The notes under the pieces: model-generated
What the model was told of the DNA's origin: nothing
Database searches by the model: none
The model's input: only the letters and a program-made list of their open reading frames with translations
Program-made: the position numbers and the translations under genes
Shown: positions 9,196-17,759 of the stretch, in pieces
Numbering within the stretch: the first letter of the stretch is position 1
Layout: each line of letters starts with the position of its first letter
Origin: JAJECS01 sp965262745
GTDB taxonomy: Bacteria > Chloroflexota > UBA11872
Reading direction: 5' to 3'
Assembly (NCBI GenBank): GCA_965262745.1
Contig: OZ253558.1
Span: 124,001 to 188,000 of the forward strand
Length of the DNA stretch: 64,000 nucleotides

Positions 9196-10024
9196 GGGGT
9201 CGGTAGTCCGCCGGCCCGATCTTCGGCCAACCCTGGCCGCCCAGCGCCTGAAAGTCGTCCAGGCGCCCGGATAGCCAGAAGAACATACGCGCCGCGGCCA
9301 AGTAGGACGGTCGCGGCGCGGGCCCGGCGTCGGGGCCCGGTCCGTAGACCGCCGTCGCGGGATCGAAATCCGGCTCCCGCACCCAATCGCGCTGCGGCGC
9401 CGACGTGCGCCAGTAGTTGTACTTCAGCAGATTGCGAATGCCCGAAGCCGTCGACTGCGTGCGGCGGTGCCACACGGAATAGGCCGAGATGAAGATCGAC
9501 CCGGCGGGCGCCGCGCTCGACACCGAACCGCGGAACATGCCGTAGAGCCCGGAGCTGCCCTGCCCGAACGGCCAGTACAGGTGCGAGCCGGGCAGAAACG
9601 CCGTGGCGCCCATCTCAACTGTCGTGTCCTGCGGGTAGTAGTAGACCTGCAGGTAGTTCAGCTCGTGGCTCGACAGCGAGCCGCCGTCGCGGTGCCAGCC
9701 GTAGGCGCGGGCGGGCATGTGGACGCGGTGGCTGGACATGATCGGCGGCAGCGCGAAGTTCGCCCCCAGCAATGAGCGCACCGCGCCGGCCGCCACCGGG
9801 TTGCAGATCACGCCGTCGATGAACCAGTCCTCATCGAGGATTTCATTGGGCTCATGGTTGGCGAAATCGCCCGGCTCGATGTGCGGCGCGTGGTCGTCCA
9901 TGAAGTCCACGACCCGCTGGTTGACGTCGTCGGGAACGACGCCCTCGAGCGGCAGATAGCCCGTCTTGCAGAACTCGAGGACCTGGGAGTCGGTGAGATT
10001 GGGATCGCAGTCGTGCGTGCGCAT
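9143..10024 (-). CDS. Phytanoyl-CoA dioxygenase (PhyH) family protein
   Basis: 293 residues. The Fe(II) ligands of the double-stranded beta-helix oxygenases are visible as H111-x-D113 in GWHRDGG and a distal His in SVWHRRTQS, with the 2-oxoglutarate-anchoring Arg plausibly in GIRNLLKYNY. FLPGSHLYWPF is the usual PhyH block before the distal His. The substrate is unknown; PhyH proteins hydroxylate lipids, ectoine-like solutes and natural products. It starts at ATG 10024, 5 bp after the stop of the small upstream gene, so the two appear to be co-transcribed with the DUF72 gene following. Confidence 0.85.
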   Translation of the reverse strand: MRTHDCDPNLTDSQVLEFCKTGYLPLEGVVPDDVNQRVVDFMDDHAPHIEPGDFANHEPNEILDEDWFIDGVICNPVAAGAVRSLLGANFALPPIMSSHRVHMPARAYGWHRDGGSLSSHELNYLQVYYYPQDTTVEMGATAFLPGSHLYWPFGQGSSGLYGMFRGSVSSAAPAGSIFISAYSVWHRRTQSTASGIRNLLKYNYWRTSAPQRDWVREPDFDPATAVYGPGPDAGPAPRPSYLAAARMFFWLSGRLDDFQALGGQGWPKIGPADYRPHGYPGDPTDPRVHQQAV

Positions 10025-10029
10025 GGCGA

Positions 10030-10395
10030 CTACCGCAACCTTTCGAGGATGAACTCAACGCCGGGGCCGTGGAGCCTTGTGTCATCCAGCATCACGGCCA
10101 GCTCCGGGAACTTGATGATCCGCCAGCCGTCTTGCACGGCGTCCAGAACGGAGGCGTAGGGCATGTCATCGGGGTCCGGCGGGCCTTCGTCTATCTCACC
10201 GTCCCGCGCGATGAACATGCCAATCACGTCCGAGTTGACCGACGCGGTGCCGGCCTGGAGATACAGCAACTCCTGGCGTTTGCCGTCGCCGTTTGCCAGC
10301 GACTGCAAAGCGTTTTGCAGGTCCGACTCGGTTAGCGTGCCGGCGCGAAACTGCTCGATGCACGACTCGATCACTGCCTGCTGCGGCGAAATCAT
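10030..10395 (-). CDS. Conserved small protein of unknown function, upstream of PhyH gene
   Basis: 121 residues from ATG 10395, chosen because GGGAGG lies about 10 nt upstream; the open frame continues to 10617 but that part looks non-coding. The protein has an N-terminal amphipathic helix (MISPQQAVIESCIEQFRAGTL begins it, here cut short), a strand pair around GMFIARDGEID, and ends in a conserved-looking GPGVEFILERL. I do not recognise the family. It lies 5 bp upstream of the PhyH gene and is probably in the same operon. Confidence 0.6.
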   Translation of the reverse strand: MISPQQAVIESCIEQFRAGTLTESDLQNALQSLANGDGKRQELLYLQAGTASVNSDVIGMFIARDGEIDEGPPDPDDMPYASVLDAVQDGWRIIKFPELAVMLDDTRLHGPGVEFILERLR

Positions 10396-10588
10396 TGCCA
10401 GTGCGCCTCCCATGGATCGGCGGGCTCGATTCTGGTGCGGCAGCGTATCACGGGGGTGCCTCCAAGCATCGTCGGCCGACACAGGCGGACGGGCTCTCGG
10501 CCCTGTCCGCGTAGACTGCCCATCACGACAAAGCGCCCACGAGAGATTCCGTGATGCCGCCTGGCCGCGCCGCAATTCCGCTGGCCCG

Positions 10589-11734
10589 ATGAGCTGGCGC
10601 GTCGTCGAGCATCGCACCGTCTACCGCGAGACCGGGCACTACGCCACCGCGCCGAATGTCGTGCGCACGCCGGCGGGCGAGTTGCTGGTGCTCTTCCATC
10701 GCTCGCCGCATCTCGGGCATGCGCACCACAGCCATCCGCTGTTCGACGTGCGGGCCGTCGTGTCCGGCGACGAGGGCCGGACGTGGAGCGAGCCATGGCT
10801 CGTCACCAATGATCCGCGCGGCGGCGTGATCGACTTTGGGACCCACACGCTCGCCGACGGCAGCATCTTTCTCCACGCGTCGAGCAACGAGCTCGTGCCC
10901 GCCGCGGGCCTGGCCGAGATCACGTTTCGCGCGCCGCCGCATGCGCGGGACGTGGGAGCGCCGCAGCATTCGACCTGGATCTCCCGACCGGGAGTTCCGT
11001 TCTGGGTGCGATCGCGCGACGGTGGGCGGACGTGGAGCAATCCCGTGCGCTTTCCCCGCCTGCCGGATGCCGTGTGGGGCGCTCCCGCCGAGCACTCCGG
11101 GGTATGCCGCAGCGGGCTGCTGGCGCTGCCCGGCGGTCGATTGCTCATGCCGAGCAAAGCCACCGAGCGCCCCAGAGGCGAGCAGCCATACTTCGGGATG
11201 CTGCGCGTCTCGGACGACCTGGGTGAGACCTGGGCCTACGGCGGCCGCATCGCGCAAGACCCGATCGTGCACTTCAGCGAGCCGGCCATTCACCGCACGC
11301 CCAGCGGTCGCATCGTGGTCTTGTATCGCTGCCATCCGCGCGGCTCGCCGCGGATCCATTTGTCGGGGCGTCAGGGGGGAACCATCGTCGCGCGCGTCGA
11401 GTCGGACGACGACGGCCAAACCTGGTCGCCGTGGCGCCCAACCTCGATCTACGGCAGCCCGAGCCACATGCTGCCGCTGAGCGACGGGCGCGTCTTCGTC
11501 ACCACCGGAACGCGCTGGGAAGGGCAGCGCGGCTGCACCGTGCGGGTGACAGACCCCGAATGCAACGACCTCGACGCCTGTCCAGTCCTCAACGTCCGCA
11601 GCGATTCCATGACCTCCGATTGCGGCTATCCCTGGGCCGTGGAGTTGACGGACGGCCGCGTGCTGGTGGTGTACTACTACACCCACCGCGACCTGCACCG
11701 CGGCATCGAAGCCACGGTCGTCGAGGAGGTCTGA
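10589..11734 (+). CDS. Sialidase-fold (Asp-box) exo-glycosidase-like protein
   Basis: 381 residues, starting at ATG 10589; the longer open frame upstream overlaps the divergent gene and is not needed. Asp boxes: SGDEGRTW (59-66), SRDGGRTW (142-149), and later SDDLGETW and SDDDGQTW. The N-terminal YATAPNVVRTPAGELLVLFHRSP is a typical first blade (shown here only as far as needed). A GYPWAVELTDGRVLVVYYY block close to the C-terminus is typical of this group. No signal peptide. It precedes rhamnose mutarotase and a sulfatase on the same strand, so a role in breaking down a sulfated, rhamnose-containing glycan is a reasonable inference. Confidence 0.78.
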   Translation: MSWRVVEHRTVYRETGHYATAPNVVRTPAGELLVLFHRSPHLGHAHHSHPLFDVRAVVSGDEGRTWSEPWLVTNDPRGGVIDFGTHTLADGSIFLHASSNELVPAAGLAEITFRAPPHARDVGAPQHSTWISRPGVPFWVRSRDGGRTWSNPVRFPRLPDAVWGAPAEHSGVCRSGLLALPGGRLLMPSKATERPRGEQPYFGMLRVSDDLGETWAYGGRIAQDPIVHFSEPAIHRTPSGRIVVLYRCHPRGSPRIHLSGRQGGTIVARVESDDDGQTWSPWRPTSIYGSPSHMLPLSDGRVFVTTGTRWEGQRGCTVRVTDPECNDLDACPVLNVRSDSMTSDCGYPWAVELTDGRVLVVYYYTHRDLHRGIEATVVEEV

Positions 11735-11820
11735 TCCGCCGCCGCTTCCGGCGCGGACCCGGTCGGCGCGGTAGCCTCCACACGGCACGTCGGCCAAAGC
11801 AACGCGCACGGAGGTTCCCA

Positions 11821-12135
11821 ATGGAGCGGGTCTGCTTCACCTTTCAGATCAAGCCCGGCACCGAAGACGAATACAAGCGCCGTCACGACGAGATCTGGCC
11901 GGAGCTTGTCGAAGCCATCCGCGAGTCGGGCTTCACCAACTACTCGTTGTTCCGCCGCGGACTCCAGGTCATCGGCTACGCGGAATGCGTGCCTGACGTC
12001 GCGACGGCGTTCGGCAAGATCGGGTCCTACGAGGTCAACACCCGCTGGAGCGAGTGGTTCGAGGACGTAATCGAAGAGCTGACCGACGAGCACGGCCAGA
12101 TGTTCTTCGCGCCCGAGGTCTGGCACCAGGATTAG
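11821..12135 (+). CDS. rhaM: L-rhamnose mutarotase
   Basis: 104 residues, the normal length. It interconverts alpha and beta anomers of L-rhamnose before isomerisation. The family signature is clear: FQIKPGTEDEYKRRHDEIWPE, shown in part as EYKRRHDEIWPEL, then GFTNYSLFRRG, and a terminal F-x-P-E-V-W-H motif (FFAPEVWHQD). GGAGG lies about 5 nt before ATG 11821. It sits 86 bp after the sialidase-fold gene and 115 bp before a sulfatase; no rhamnose isomerase, kinase or aldolase is in the window. Members of this family can also act on other 6-deoxy sugars. Confidence 0.88.
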   Translation: MERVCFTFQIKPGTEDEYKRRHDEIWPELVEAIRESGFTNYSLFRRGLQVIGYAECVPDVATAFGKIGSYEVNTRWSEWFEDVIEELTDEHGQMFFAPEVWHQD

Positions 12136-12194
12136 AAACGCCGGCCGGTCCGCCGCGGTTCGGGTTACGCTCGAAGCCCTGAACGCAGGATCGG

Positions 12195-12222
12195 GTAGGG
12201 GCCGTTCGCGAACCGCCCTTGG
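12195..12222. repeat. Interspersed palindrome, GTTCGCGAAC-core copy
   Basis: An imperfect copy of the dispersed palindrome whose core is GGTTCGCGAACC; here the left arm reads GGGGCCGTTCGCG and the right arm CGAACCGCCCTT. It lies between rhaM and the sulfatase gene. Confidence 0.75.
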
Positions 12223-12250
12223 CGGCCGCCAATCCGTAGGACTATGGTGA

Positions 12251-13900
12251 GTGCCCAATCACGCAGCCGAGCTGACCCAATTGGCAACTAACTCCCAGCC
12301 GAACTTCCTCTTCATCACCACCGACCAGCAGCGGTGGGATGCCCTGGGCATTCACAACCCGCGCATCCGCACGCCGGCGATGGACAGCATCGCGCGTGAC
12401 GGCATCCGGTTCGACCGCGCCTATCCCACCAACGCCATCTGCGCGCCCGCGCGCGCCAGCATGATCACCGGCCGCAGCCAGCGCGGGCACCACGTGTTCA
12501 ACAACGTGAACCTCAGCGAGGCCATCCCCGTGGTTGGCGACTCTCTCCGCGAGGCCGGCTATACCACGGCGCTGATCGGCAAGCCGCACTTCAAGAGCGG
12601 CGAGTACGAGGACGCGCTGCCGGATGATCCGCCGCCCGGCGCGCCGGTCGACCCCGAGGACGGTCTCTGGTACGGACCGTATTTCGGGTTCGATCATGTG
12701 GAAATCCTCGGCGCGCACACCTATCCCAAGGGCCATTGGCGCGTCTGGCTGGAGCGGCATCATCCGGAGGGTCTGGAGCTCTGGAAGCCGGTCAACGCGC
12801 TCGAACCTCGGTCGGGCGCGTTCCATAGCTGGAAGAACGCGATACCGGCCGAGTGGCACTACACCCATCGCACCGCCGACCGCACCGTCGACTGGCTGCA
12901 CGGGCACGCCCACGAGCGGCCCTTCTTTCTCTGGATGTCCTTCTACGACCCCCACCAGCCCTTCACCCCGCCGCGCCCGTACTGCGACATGTACGACCCG
13001 GCGGACATGCCGCCGGCCGTGCCGCGCGAGGATGTGAGCAACAAGCCGCCGCAGTACCAGTACGCGCGCGACGGCCTTCCCTACCAGGGCTACGACACCA
13101 CGAGCGGGTGGGACGGCGACCACCATCGGGAAATCGTGGCCCACTACTACGGCATGACCACCTTCATCGACGACGGTATCGCCCGCGTGCTGGCGGAGCT
13201 CGAACGGCTGGGCCTAGCCGAGAACACCCACGTGATCTTCAGCTCGGACCACGGCGAGGGCCTCAACGATCACGGCATTGCCGCCAAGCCGATGATGTCC
13301 TACGAGTGCGTCAACCGGGTTCCCCTGCTGTGGCGGCACCCCGCGACGGTTGCGGCGGGCCGCGTCCACGGCGGCGTAATGACGCAGCTCGACCTCGTGC
13401 CCACCTTCATCGACCTGGCAGGCGCGCCGCCACTCGTTGGCATGGAAGGCCGCAGCTTTGCGCCGTTGCTCAATGGCGAGACCGATGCGCATCGCGACGC
13501 GGTCATCGTCGAGCGCATCGCCATCTTCGGCAGCGGTCGGCCGGAGCTCGTCGGCACCGACAAGGCGCATGCGGCGCCCATCGTGCAGCGGGTGAAGATG
13601 CTGGTCACCGAGGACTGGAAGCTGCTGCACTACGGCACGACCGAATACGGCGAGCTTTATAACGTCAAGGACGACCCCGAGGACTTGACCAATCTCTGGG
13701 ACGACCCGGCGCATGCCGATGTCCGAGCGCAGCTGGTCGAGCGTCTCTTGATCGAGCTCATCAACGACGAAGCCGGCGATCCCCACCTGATCATGGACAA
13801 GCCGTTGGTCGCCGGCAGCCTCCGCGACGCGCGGCTCATGGAGCCGCAGCCGGAAGCACGCGCGGACCTGACGCAGCGGCTGCGAGACCTGCTGGCCTAG
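12251..13900 (+). CDS. Sulfatase (formylglycine-dependent, S1-type)
   Basis: 549 residues from GTG 12251. The N-terminal metal site is D25-Q26 (ITTDQQRWD), followed by C64-A-P-A-R68, the C-x-P-x-R motif whose Cys is converted to formylglycine. FSSDHGEGLNDHG supplies the second set of metal ligands. Substrates are sulfate esters of glycans or related molecules; no signal peptide is visible, so it is probably intracellular and acts on imported oligosaccharides or small sulfate esters. No anaerobic or aerobic maturase is in the window. It follows a sialidase-fold protein and rhamnose mutarotase, supporting a sulfated-glycan pathway. Its stop overlaps the convergent desaturase stop by 4 bp. Confidence 0.9.
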   Translation: MPNHAAELTQLATNSQPNFLFITTDQQRWDALGIHNPRIRTPAMDSIARDGIRFDRAYPTNAICAPARASMITGRSQRGHHVFNNVNLSEAIPVVGDSLREAGYTTALIGKPHFKSGEYEDALPDDPPPGAPVDPEDGLWYGPYFGFDHVEILGAHTYPKGHWRVWLERHHPEGLELWKPVNALEPRSGAFHSWKNAIPAEWHYTHRTADRTVDWLHGHAHERPFFLWMSFYDPHQPFTPPRPYCDMYDPADMPPAVPREDVSNKPPQYQYARDGLPYQGYDTTSGWDGDHHREIVAHYYGMTTFIDDGIARVLAELERLGLAENTHVIFSSDHGEGLNDHGIAAKPMMSYECVNRVPLLWRHPATVAAGRVHGGVMTQLDLVPTFIDLAGAPPLVGMEGRSFAPLLNGETDAHRDAVIVERIAIFGSGRPELVGTDKAHAAPIVQRVKMLVTEDWKLLHYGTTEYGELYNVKDDPEDLTNLWDDPAHADVRAQLVERLLIELINDEAGDPHLIMDKPLVAGSLRDARLMEPQPEARADLTQRLRDLLA

Positions 13901-14982
13901 GACCGGGCTGACGGGCCCCCGGTTTGCGCGGCTCGCGATCCCTGACGCAGCGGTGCTGAGACGGCGTGCAGATGCCGCAGCGGATCCAGGAGCCCTTGGA
14001 GTGGTCCGGTCAGCGCGTAGTCGACCCCTCGCTCGGCGCAGAAGGCCTCCACGATCGGCTGCGCCGCCCTCAGCCTATTGCGCGCCATTGCCGGAAACAG
14101 ATGGTGCTCAATCTGATAGTTCAATCCGCCGTACAAGAAGTCGATTACCGGATGCGCCGTCACGTTGCGGGCCGTGAGCACCTGTTCCCGCAGATAGTCC
14201 ATGCGGTTGGATTCGTCGATCAGCGGCATGCCCTTGTGGTTGGGGGCAAAGACCACTGTGTTGTAGAGCCCAAACGTCATCTGATGAATGAACAGAAACG
14301 CCAGGCTCAGCCCCCAGTGGCCAATCTGAACCACCAACGCGGCATAGAGCAGTACGTGCAGCGCCAGCGCAACCCGTTCCGCCGTTCGGCGTGGGGACCT
14401 GTCGCTCAGCACCTGCGACATGGTCTGAGCCCGCATCCCAAACGCCTGAAACGCGCCCAGGAACAAATAGAGAATGGCCTGGTACGCAATGATGGGGTAG
14501 TACACCGGCTTGCAATCCTTGATGCTTGCTGACTCGAAGATCAAGAACGGGTATTTCAGGTCGGGGTCCTCTTCGCTGTGATTCGGTGTCGCGTGATGCT
14601 TGTTGTGCTTCGCCGTCCACCACGAATAACTCACGGCGATGAGCAGGTTGCCGACGATGAGCCCAAGCCACGAGACCAGGCGTGAATGGCGGGTGATCTG
14701 CCGATGGGCAAGGTCATGGCCGAGGAAGCCCACGTGCGTGAACAAAAATCCGAGGAAGACTGCCGCTGTGAGGACAATGGCTGGGTGATCGAACATAATC
14801 ACGATTGCGATGTTGCTCGCGAATAGCAACGCCGTAACCGCGAATTTCAAGGCGAAATAGCGCGGCTGGGATTCCAGCAGTCCCGCGGCCTTGATTCGAC
14901 GCTTGAGATCCGCATAGTCCATCGACGGCGGAAGCATCGATCGCGTGCGACCCGAGGCCGCCGCGTCTACCTGGGCGGACAT
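13897..14982 (-). CDS. Membrane fatty acid desaturase (acyl-lipid type)
   Basis: About 361 residues from ATG 14982. The three histidine boxes are intact: HDLAH (89-93), HNKHH (126-130) and QIEHH near the C-terminus; the Q in place of H in the third box is typical of front-end (delta-5/delta-6-like) desaturases. Four hydrophobic stretches (about 46-66, 70-84, 105-121 and 185-260) fit a di-iron membrane enzyme. An unusual feature for such enzymes would be a cytochrome b5 domain, which is absent here. The frame is open to 15150, but that N-terminal extension is low-complexity and unlikely. It probably introduces double bonds into membrane lipids. Confidence 0.85.
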   Translation of the reverse strand: MSAQVDAAASGRTRSMLPPSMDYADLKRRIKAAGLLESQPRYFALKFAVTALLFASNIAIVIMFDHPAIVLTAAVFLGFLFTHVGFLGHDLAHRQITRHSRLVSWLGLIVGNLLIAVSYSWWTAKHNKHHATPNHSEEDPDLKYPFLIFESASIKDCKPVYYPIIAYQAILYLFLGAFQAFGMRAQTMSQVLSDRSPRRTAERVALALHVLLYAALVVQIGHWGLSLAFLFIHQMTFGLYNTVVFAPNHKGMPLIDESNRMDYLREQVLTARNVTAHPVIDFLYGGLNYQIEHHLFPAMARNRLRAAQPIVEAFCAERGVDYALTGPLQGLLDPLRHLHAVSAPLRQGSRAAQTGGPSARS

Positions 14983-15398
14983 AATCAAGCGCCGCGCCGC
15001 GTCGTGCACGTGGCGCGCGGCCGGTGACGACGCAGACGCGGGCTGGGAATCAGCATTTGGAGGGGAGGCCGCCATTTTCGCGGGGCCAGAGATCCTGGCG
15101 AGCCCATTTGTACAACAAATCGGAGCGGTTGCCATGTTGCTGACGGTCACGGGCCGTCACCACGGCCCGTGAACCGAGCCCCAGCGATCATCCGACGATT
15201 GCGACGAGACGAGCCGGGTAGTCCCGTGGGGCGGTTCGCGAACCGCCCTCCACAGACCCAACCATGCGTCTTGCCTGACCACGGGGATTGGTGGGAAGCG
15301 GCAGCCTCCGTCGCTGACGGAGTGGGCTGCATTTCGCGGCCGCACGGCGTAGCATGCCCGGGCAGCGACCTCACGCGACCGCTCGCAACCGCGCGCTC
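14983..15398. other. Divergent intergenic region between desaturase and MFS genes
   Basis: This gene-free stretch contains the unresolved N-terminal extension of the desaturase frame (to 15150) and a perfect interspersed palindrome at 15229-15248. It must contain promoters for both divergent genes, but I could not identify a convincing one by eye. A possible upstream start for the MFS gene at 15354 lies inside it. Confidence 0.5.
15229..15248. repeat. Interspersed 20-bp palindrome GGGCGGTTCGCGAACCGCCC
   Basis: Perfect self-complementary copy. Identical cores occur at 32057, 37957 and 41931 in this window. Confidence 0.85.
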
Positions 15399-16589
15399 AT
15401 GGCACGTCCACGCGCCGACTTTCTCACGGTTTTCGCCGTCCTGGCTGTGACGGCCGTCGTCGCCACCGCTCCGGCGCCCCTGCTCGCCGTGATCCGCGAG
15501 GAGTTCCAGCTCACGTTCGCTCAGCTTGGGCTGATCTTTTCAGCCCAGGCGCTGGCGGGCATCCTCACCAACATCCCGGCCGGCCTGGTCGCGGACCGCC
15601 TGCCCGCGCGCGTGCCGATTGCCGGGGGCGCCCTGGGGTTGGCCGCGGGCACGCTACTCATGGCGCTGGCGCCCGGATTCATCGTGCTGCTGGCGGGAAT
15701 GCTCATTGGCACGGTGGGCGCGACGTTCATGACCACCAGCGGCATCGCCTACACCGTCGCGCACGCGGGCGCCGAGCAGCGAGGCCGCGTCACCTCACGT
15801 GTGATGTCCGGCATTCAGGTGGGCGCGTTCATCGGTCCGGCGCTGGCGGGTGTGCTTGCCGCCGCCTTTGGCTGGCGCGCCGCGCTGATCGCGCCGGCCG
15901 TGCTCAGCCTGGGCGCCGCCGTCGCCGTGCTGCCCATCATTCGCGGCCAGGCCCCGTCGCGTCCCCAGCGCCAAGCTCGTACGTTCAGTGTCAGCGATCT
16001 GCGCCTGCCTCGGGTGGTGTGGCCAATCATCGCCTTGTCCATGCTGCTCACCGGCCCGGTCTTAGGACAGAGCCGCGTGATTCTGCCGCTCTACGCCGGT
16101 GAGGGGCTCGCGTTCACGCCCGCTGTCGTCGGCCTAGCCATATCGGCCATGAGCGCCGCCCGCGCCGTCCTCACGTTTCTGAGCGGCAACCTGATGGATC
16201 GTGCCGGCCGCGGCAGCGCCTTCTACGCCCTCGTGCTGGGCGCGCTGGGGGCCGCGGTGCTGCTCACGCTGCCGCTTGGGCTCGGCGTATTCATCGCCGC
16301 GGGCACGCTGGCATCGATCACCGGCCTGGGAGCCGTGCTGCCGTCGGTGCTTATAGGCGACCGCGTGCCCAAGGCCTATGTCGGCCGGTCGCTGGGCGTG
16401 TTGTTGACGATGGGCGCCATCGTTCAGCTGGGGGTTGCGCCCGCGGTGGGCTTCCTGCTCGACGTGGCGGGCTACCACCTCGTGGGCCTGGCCATGGTGG
16501 TGCTCGTGGGCCTAGCCGGCATTATCGGCTGGTGGGTCGTGGGCGATCTGCCGTGGAAGCGCCGCGTGCCGAACGACTTGTCCGTCTGA
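15399..16589 (+). CDS. MFS transporter
   Basis: 396 residues with about 12 hydrophobic segments, the first at about residues 8-28. The loop between helices 2 and 3 reads GLVADRLPARVP, the DRxGRR-like MFS signature in weakened form. SRVMSGIQVGAFIGPALAG in the first half is the usual helix 5 motif of drug/metabolite antiporters. Substrate unknown. ATG 15399 was chosen because it directly precedes the first hydrophobic segment; the 15354 start would add a polar stretch without a ribosome-binding site. Confidence 0.83.
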   Translation: MARPRADFLTVFAVLAVTAVVATAPAPLLAVIREEFQLTFAQLGLIFSAQALAGILTNIPAGLVADRLPARVPIAGGALGLAAGTLLMALAPGFIVLLAGMLIGTVGATFMTTSGIAYTVAHAGAEQRGRVTSRVMSGIQVGAFIGPALAGVLAAAFGWRAALIAPAVLSLGAAVAVLPIIRGQAPSRPQRQARTFSVSDLRLPRVVWPIIALSMLLTGPVLGQSRVILPLYAGEGLAFTPAVVGLAISAMSAARAVLTFLSGNLMDRAGRGSAFYALVLGALGAAVLLTLPLGLGVFIAAGTLASITGLGAVLPSVLIGDRVPKAYVGRSLGVLLTMGAIVQLGVAPAVGFLLDVAGYHLVGLAMVVLVGLAGIIGWWVVGDLPWKRRVPNDLSV

Positions 16590-16604
16590 TGCGATGATGC
16601 GTTC

Positions 16605-16829
16605 ATGCGAACGACCCTAGCCATCGACAAACTCCTTGCGGCGGCCCGAACGATTGCCGAGCGAACGGGAGGCGGCCTTGGCAGCGCCCTGTCGGAGTTG
16701 GCGCGGCGCGGCTTCAAGAGCGCGCCCACCATGCGGATCGACGGGGACCCAACCGTGTTCGCCGTCGATGGCGACGCCGAAACCATCACCAGCGAAGACG
16801 TCTACCGATCACTGGGTGAGTGGCGGTAG
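16605..16829 (+). CDS. VapB-like antitoxin-type small protein, apparently orphan
   Basis: 74 residues. The N-terminus MRTTLAIDKLLAAARTIAER followed by LGSALSELARRGF matches the ribbon-helix-helix pattern of VapB-type antitoxins (MRTTL-ID-xLxxA, then a LSELARRG helix). No PIN toxin follows: the next gene is on the opposite strand with 28 bp between. It may be an orphan antitoxin or a transcriptional regulator of the adjacent MFS gene, which ends 15 bp upstream on the same strand. Confidence 0.65.
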   Translation: MRTTLAIDKLLAAARTIAERTGGGLGSALSELARRGFKSAPTMRIDGDPTVFAVDGDAETITSEDVYRSLGEWR

Positions 16830-16857
16830 CCGCGCGCCTTGACGTCGAAGTTGCCAG

Positions 16858-17316
16858 TTACCGAGCTGGCACGTCGCCGTACCTGACGCCGCTCTCCAAC
16901 CAGAACTTGAGCAGCATTAGCGCCTCTCCCCATCCGACGGCACAGCCGATGACAGTCTCAACATCATCTATCGAATACCCAGAATCCTGAAGGCGCACAA
17001 GCGTTCCGGCCCCAAGCTTGTCAAGCTCGAACGAGACCGTTGTCGTGGTTTCGCCCGGACGCCACTGAAAGACGAACTTCCGGTTTTTCTCGATCTCGAG
17101 AACCGGACCTCCGTCTTCAACGGTTACTCGGTCGGCGCCGAAATTGACCCACCGAAAACGGATCCGGCCTCCCGGCGTCGAGTCTAGCGTCGTCCCATCG
17201 GTAAACGAAGAGTCCCATCCATCCGCGGTCGTCAGTGTTTCGTAGACCCGTTCGATCGGAGCATCGATATAGGTGACGTGTTCGACGTTTGGGACGAGCG
17301 ACTCAACCATTGGCAT
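16858..17316 (-). CDS. SRPBCC/AHSA1-family protein
   Basis: 152 residues. The start VEHVTYIDAPIERVYETLTTADGW is characteristic of the START-like SRPBCC fold (here quoted in part), with SFTDGTTLDSTPGG, FRWVNFG and the C-terminal GWGEALMLLKFWLESG helix typical of the AHSA1 subgroup. These proteins bind small hydrophobic ligands or activate Hsp90; no Hsp90 is nearby. Either ATG 17316 or ATG 17310 could be used; the second has GGGG at better spacing. Confidence 0.78.
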   Translation of the reverse strand: MPMVESLVPNVEHVTYIDAPIERVYETLTTADGWDSSFTDGTTLDSTPGGRIRFRWVNFGADRVTVEDGGPVLEIEKNRKFVFQWRPGETTTTVSFELDKLGAGTLVRLQDSGYSIDDVETVIGCAVGWGEALMLLKFWLESGVRYGDVPAR

Positions 17317-17579
17317 CCCCTTCGTGAAACGACGTTAGAAGGCGAGCGCGCCACACTTAGAAACAGTGCGGTGGTCGTGGCGACAATCGTATCAACATTA
17401 ACAAAGAATGTCAGCGTTCTCACGATCATACGCTCTTCCTATCTAGCCTGTCTGAACTAGGCACGGAAAGTCGGCCCACTAGGCCCTAGAATGGAACCTC
17501 CTACCGCCAAGCTGCTTCAGCATCGTACAGATTGACAAGATGACGCGCGGCCTTTGGCGCGTTTAGTGTTGATTCAGCG

Positions 17580-17608
17580 TTGACCGGCTGTGCGTCGCCT
17601 GGTAAGGT
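17580..17608 (+). promoter_or_regulatory. Putative sigma70-type promoter for the candidate RNA
   Basis: TTGACC at 17580-17585 and TAAGGT at 17603-17608 are separated by 17 bp. A start site 7 bp downstream would fall at about 17615, the first base of the long closing stem. Confidence 0.5.
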
Positions 17609-17614
17609 GCTCGC

Positions 17615-17743
17615 GCTACACAGGCGGGCGCGTCGCGCGTTCGCGGCGGGTTTTGCTTCCCAGCGGCCCTAACGGGGTCGCTGGACTTCCGCCTGTGTAG
17701 CTATGGGAAGCAGTCTAGCGGCTAGTTGGGGCCGCTATCTTTT
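17615..17743 (+). ncRNA. Candidate structured small RNA
   Basis: A perfect 13-bp closing stem pairs 17615-17627 (GCTACACAGGCGG) with 17689-17701 (CCGCCTGTGTAGC). Inside it are a GC-rich segment at 17628-17650 able to fold, and a hairpin pairing 17660-17665 (CCAGCG) with 17679-17684 (CGCTGG) with an inner CCC/GGG stem and a TAAC loop, giving a possible three-way junction. A terminator-like hairpin follows at 17716-17743. It does not match tRNA, tmRNA, SRP or riboswitch signatures that I know. It could be a free RNA or a leader of the gene at 17760. Confidence 0.5.
17716..17743 (+). terminator. Terminator-like hairpin after the candidate RNA
   Basis: A 7-bp perfect stem, TAGCGGC (17716-17722) with GCCGCTA (17731-17737), has an 8-nt loop and is followed by TCTTTT. 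The T run is short, so efficiency is doubtful, and it lies directly before the ribosome-binding site of the next gene. Confidence 0.45.
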
Positions 17744-17759
17744 GGTGTTGAGGTGGAAT

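Larger units (their letters stand above)
17317..17759. other. Intergenic region containing a candidate small RNA gene
   Basis: No protein-coding gene is supported. The 3' two-thirds holds a promoter-like pair, a structured segment and a terminator-like hairpin, described separately. From 17317 to about 17560 I see only the upstream region of the SRPBCC gene. Confidence 0.6.

Noticed and set aside
10523..11821. 432-codon open frame on the minus strand
   Set aside because: It lies opposite the Asp-box gene at 10589-11734; its composition is that of a high-GC antisense shadow and it has no recognisable motif.
17615..17701. tRNA, tmRNA or SRP RNA
   Set aside because: The stem arrangement does not fit a cloverleaf, and I could not find the conserved SRP loop or a tmRNA tag frame.
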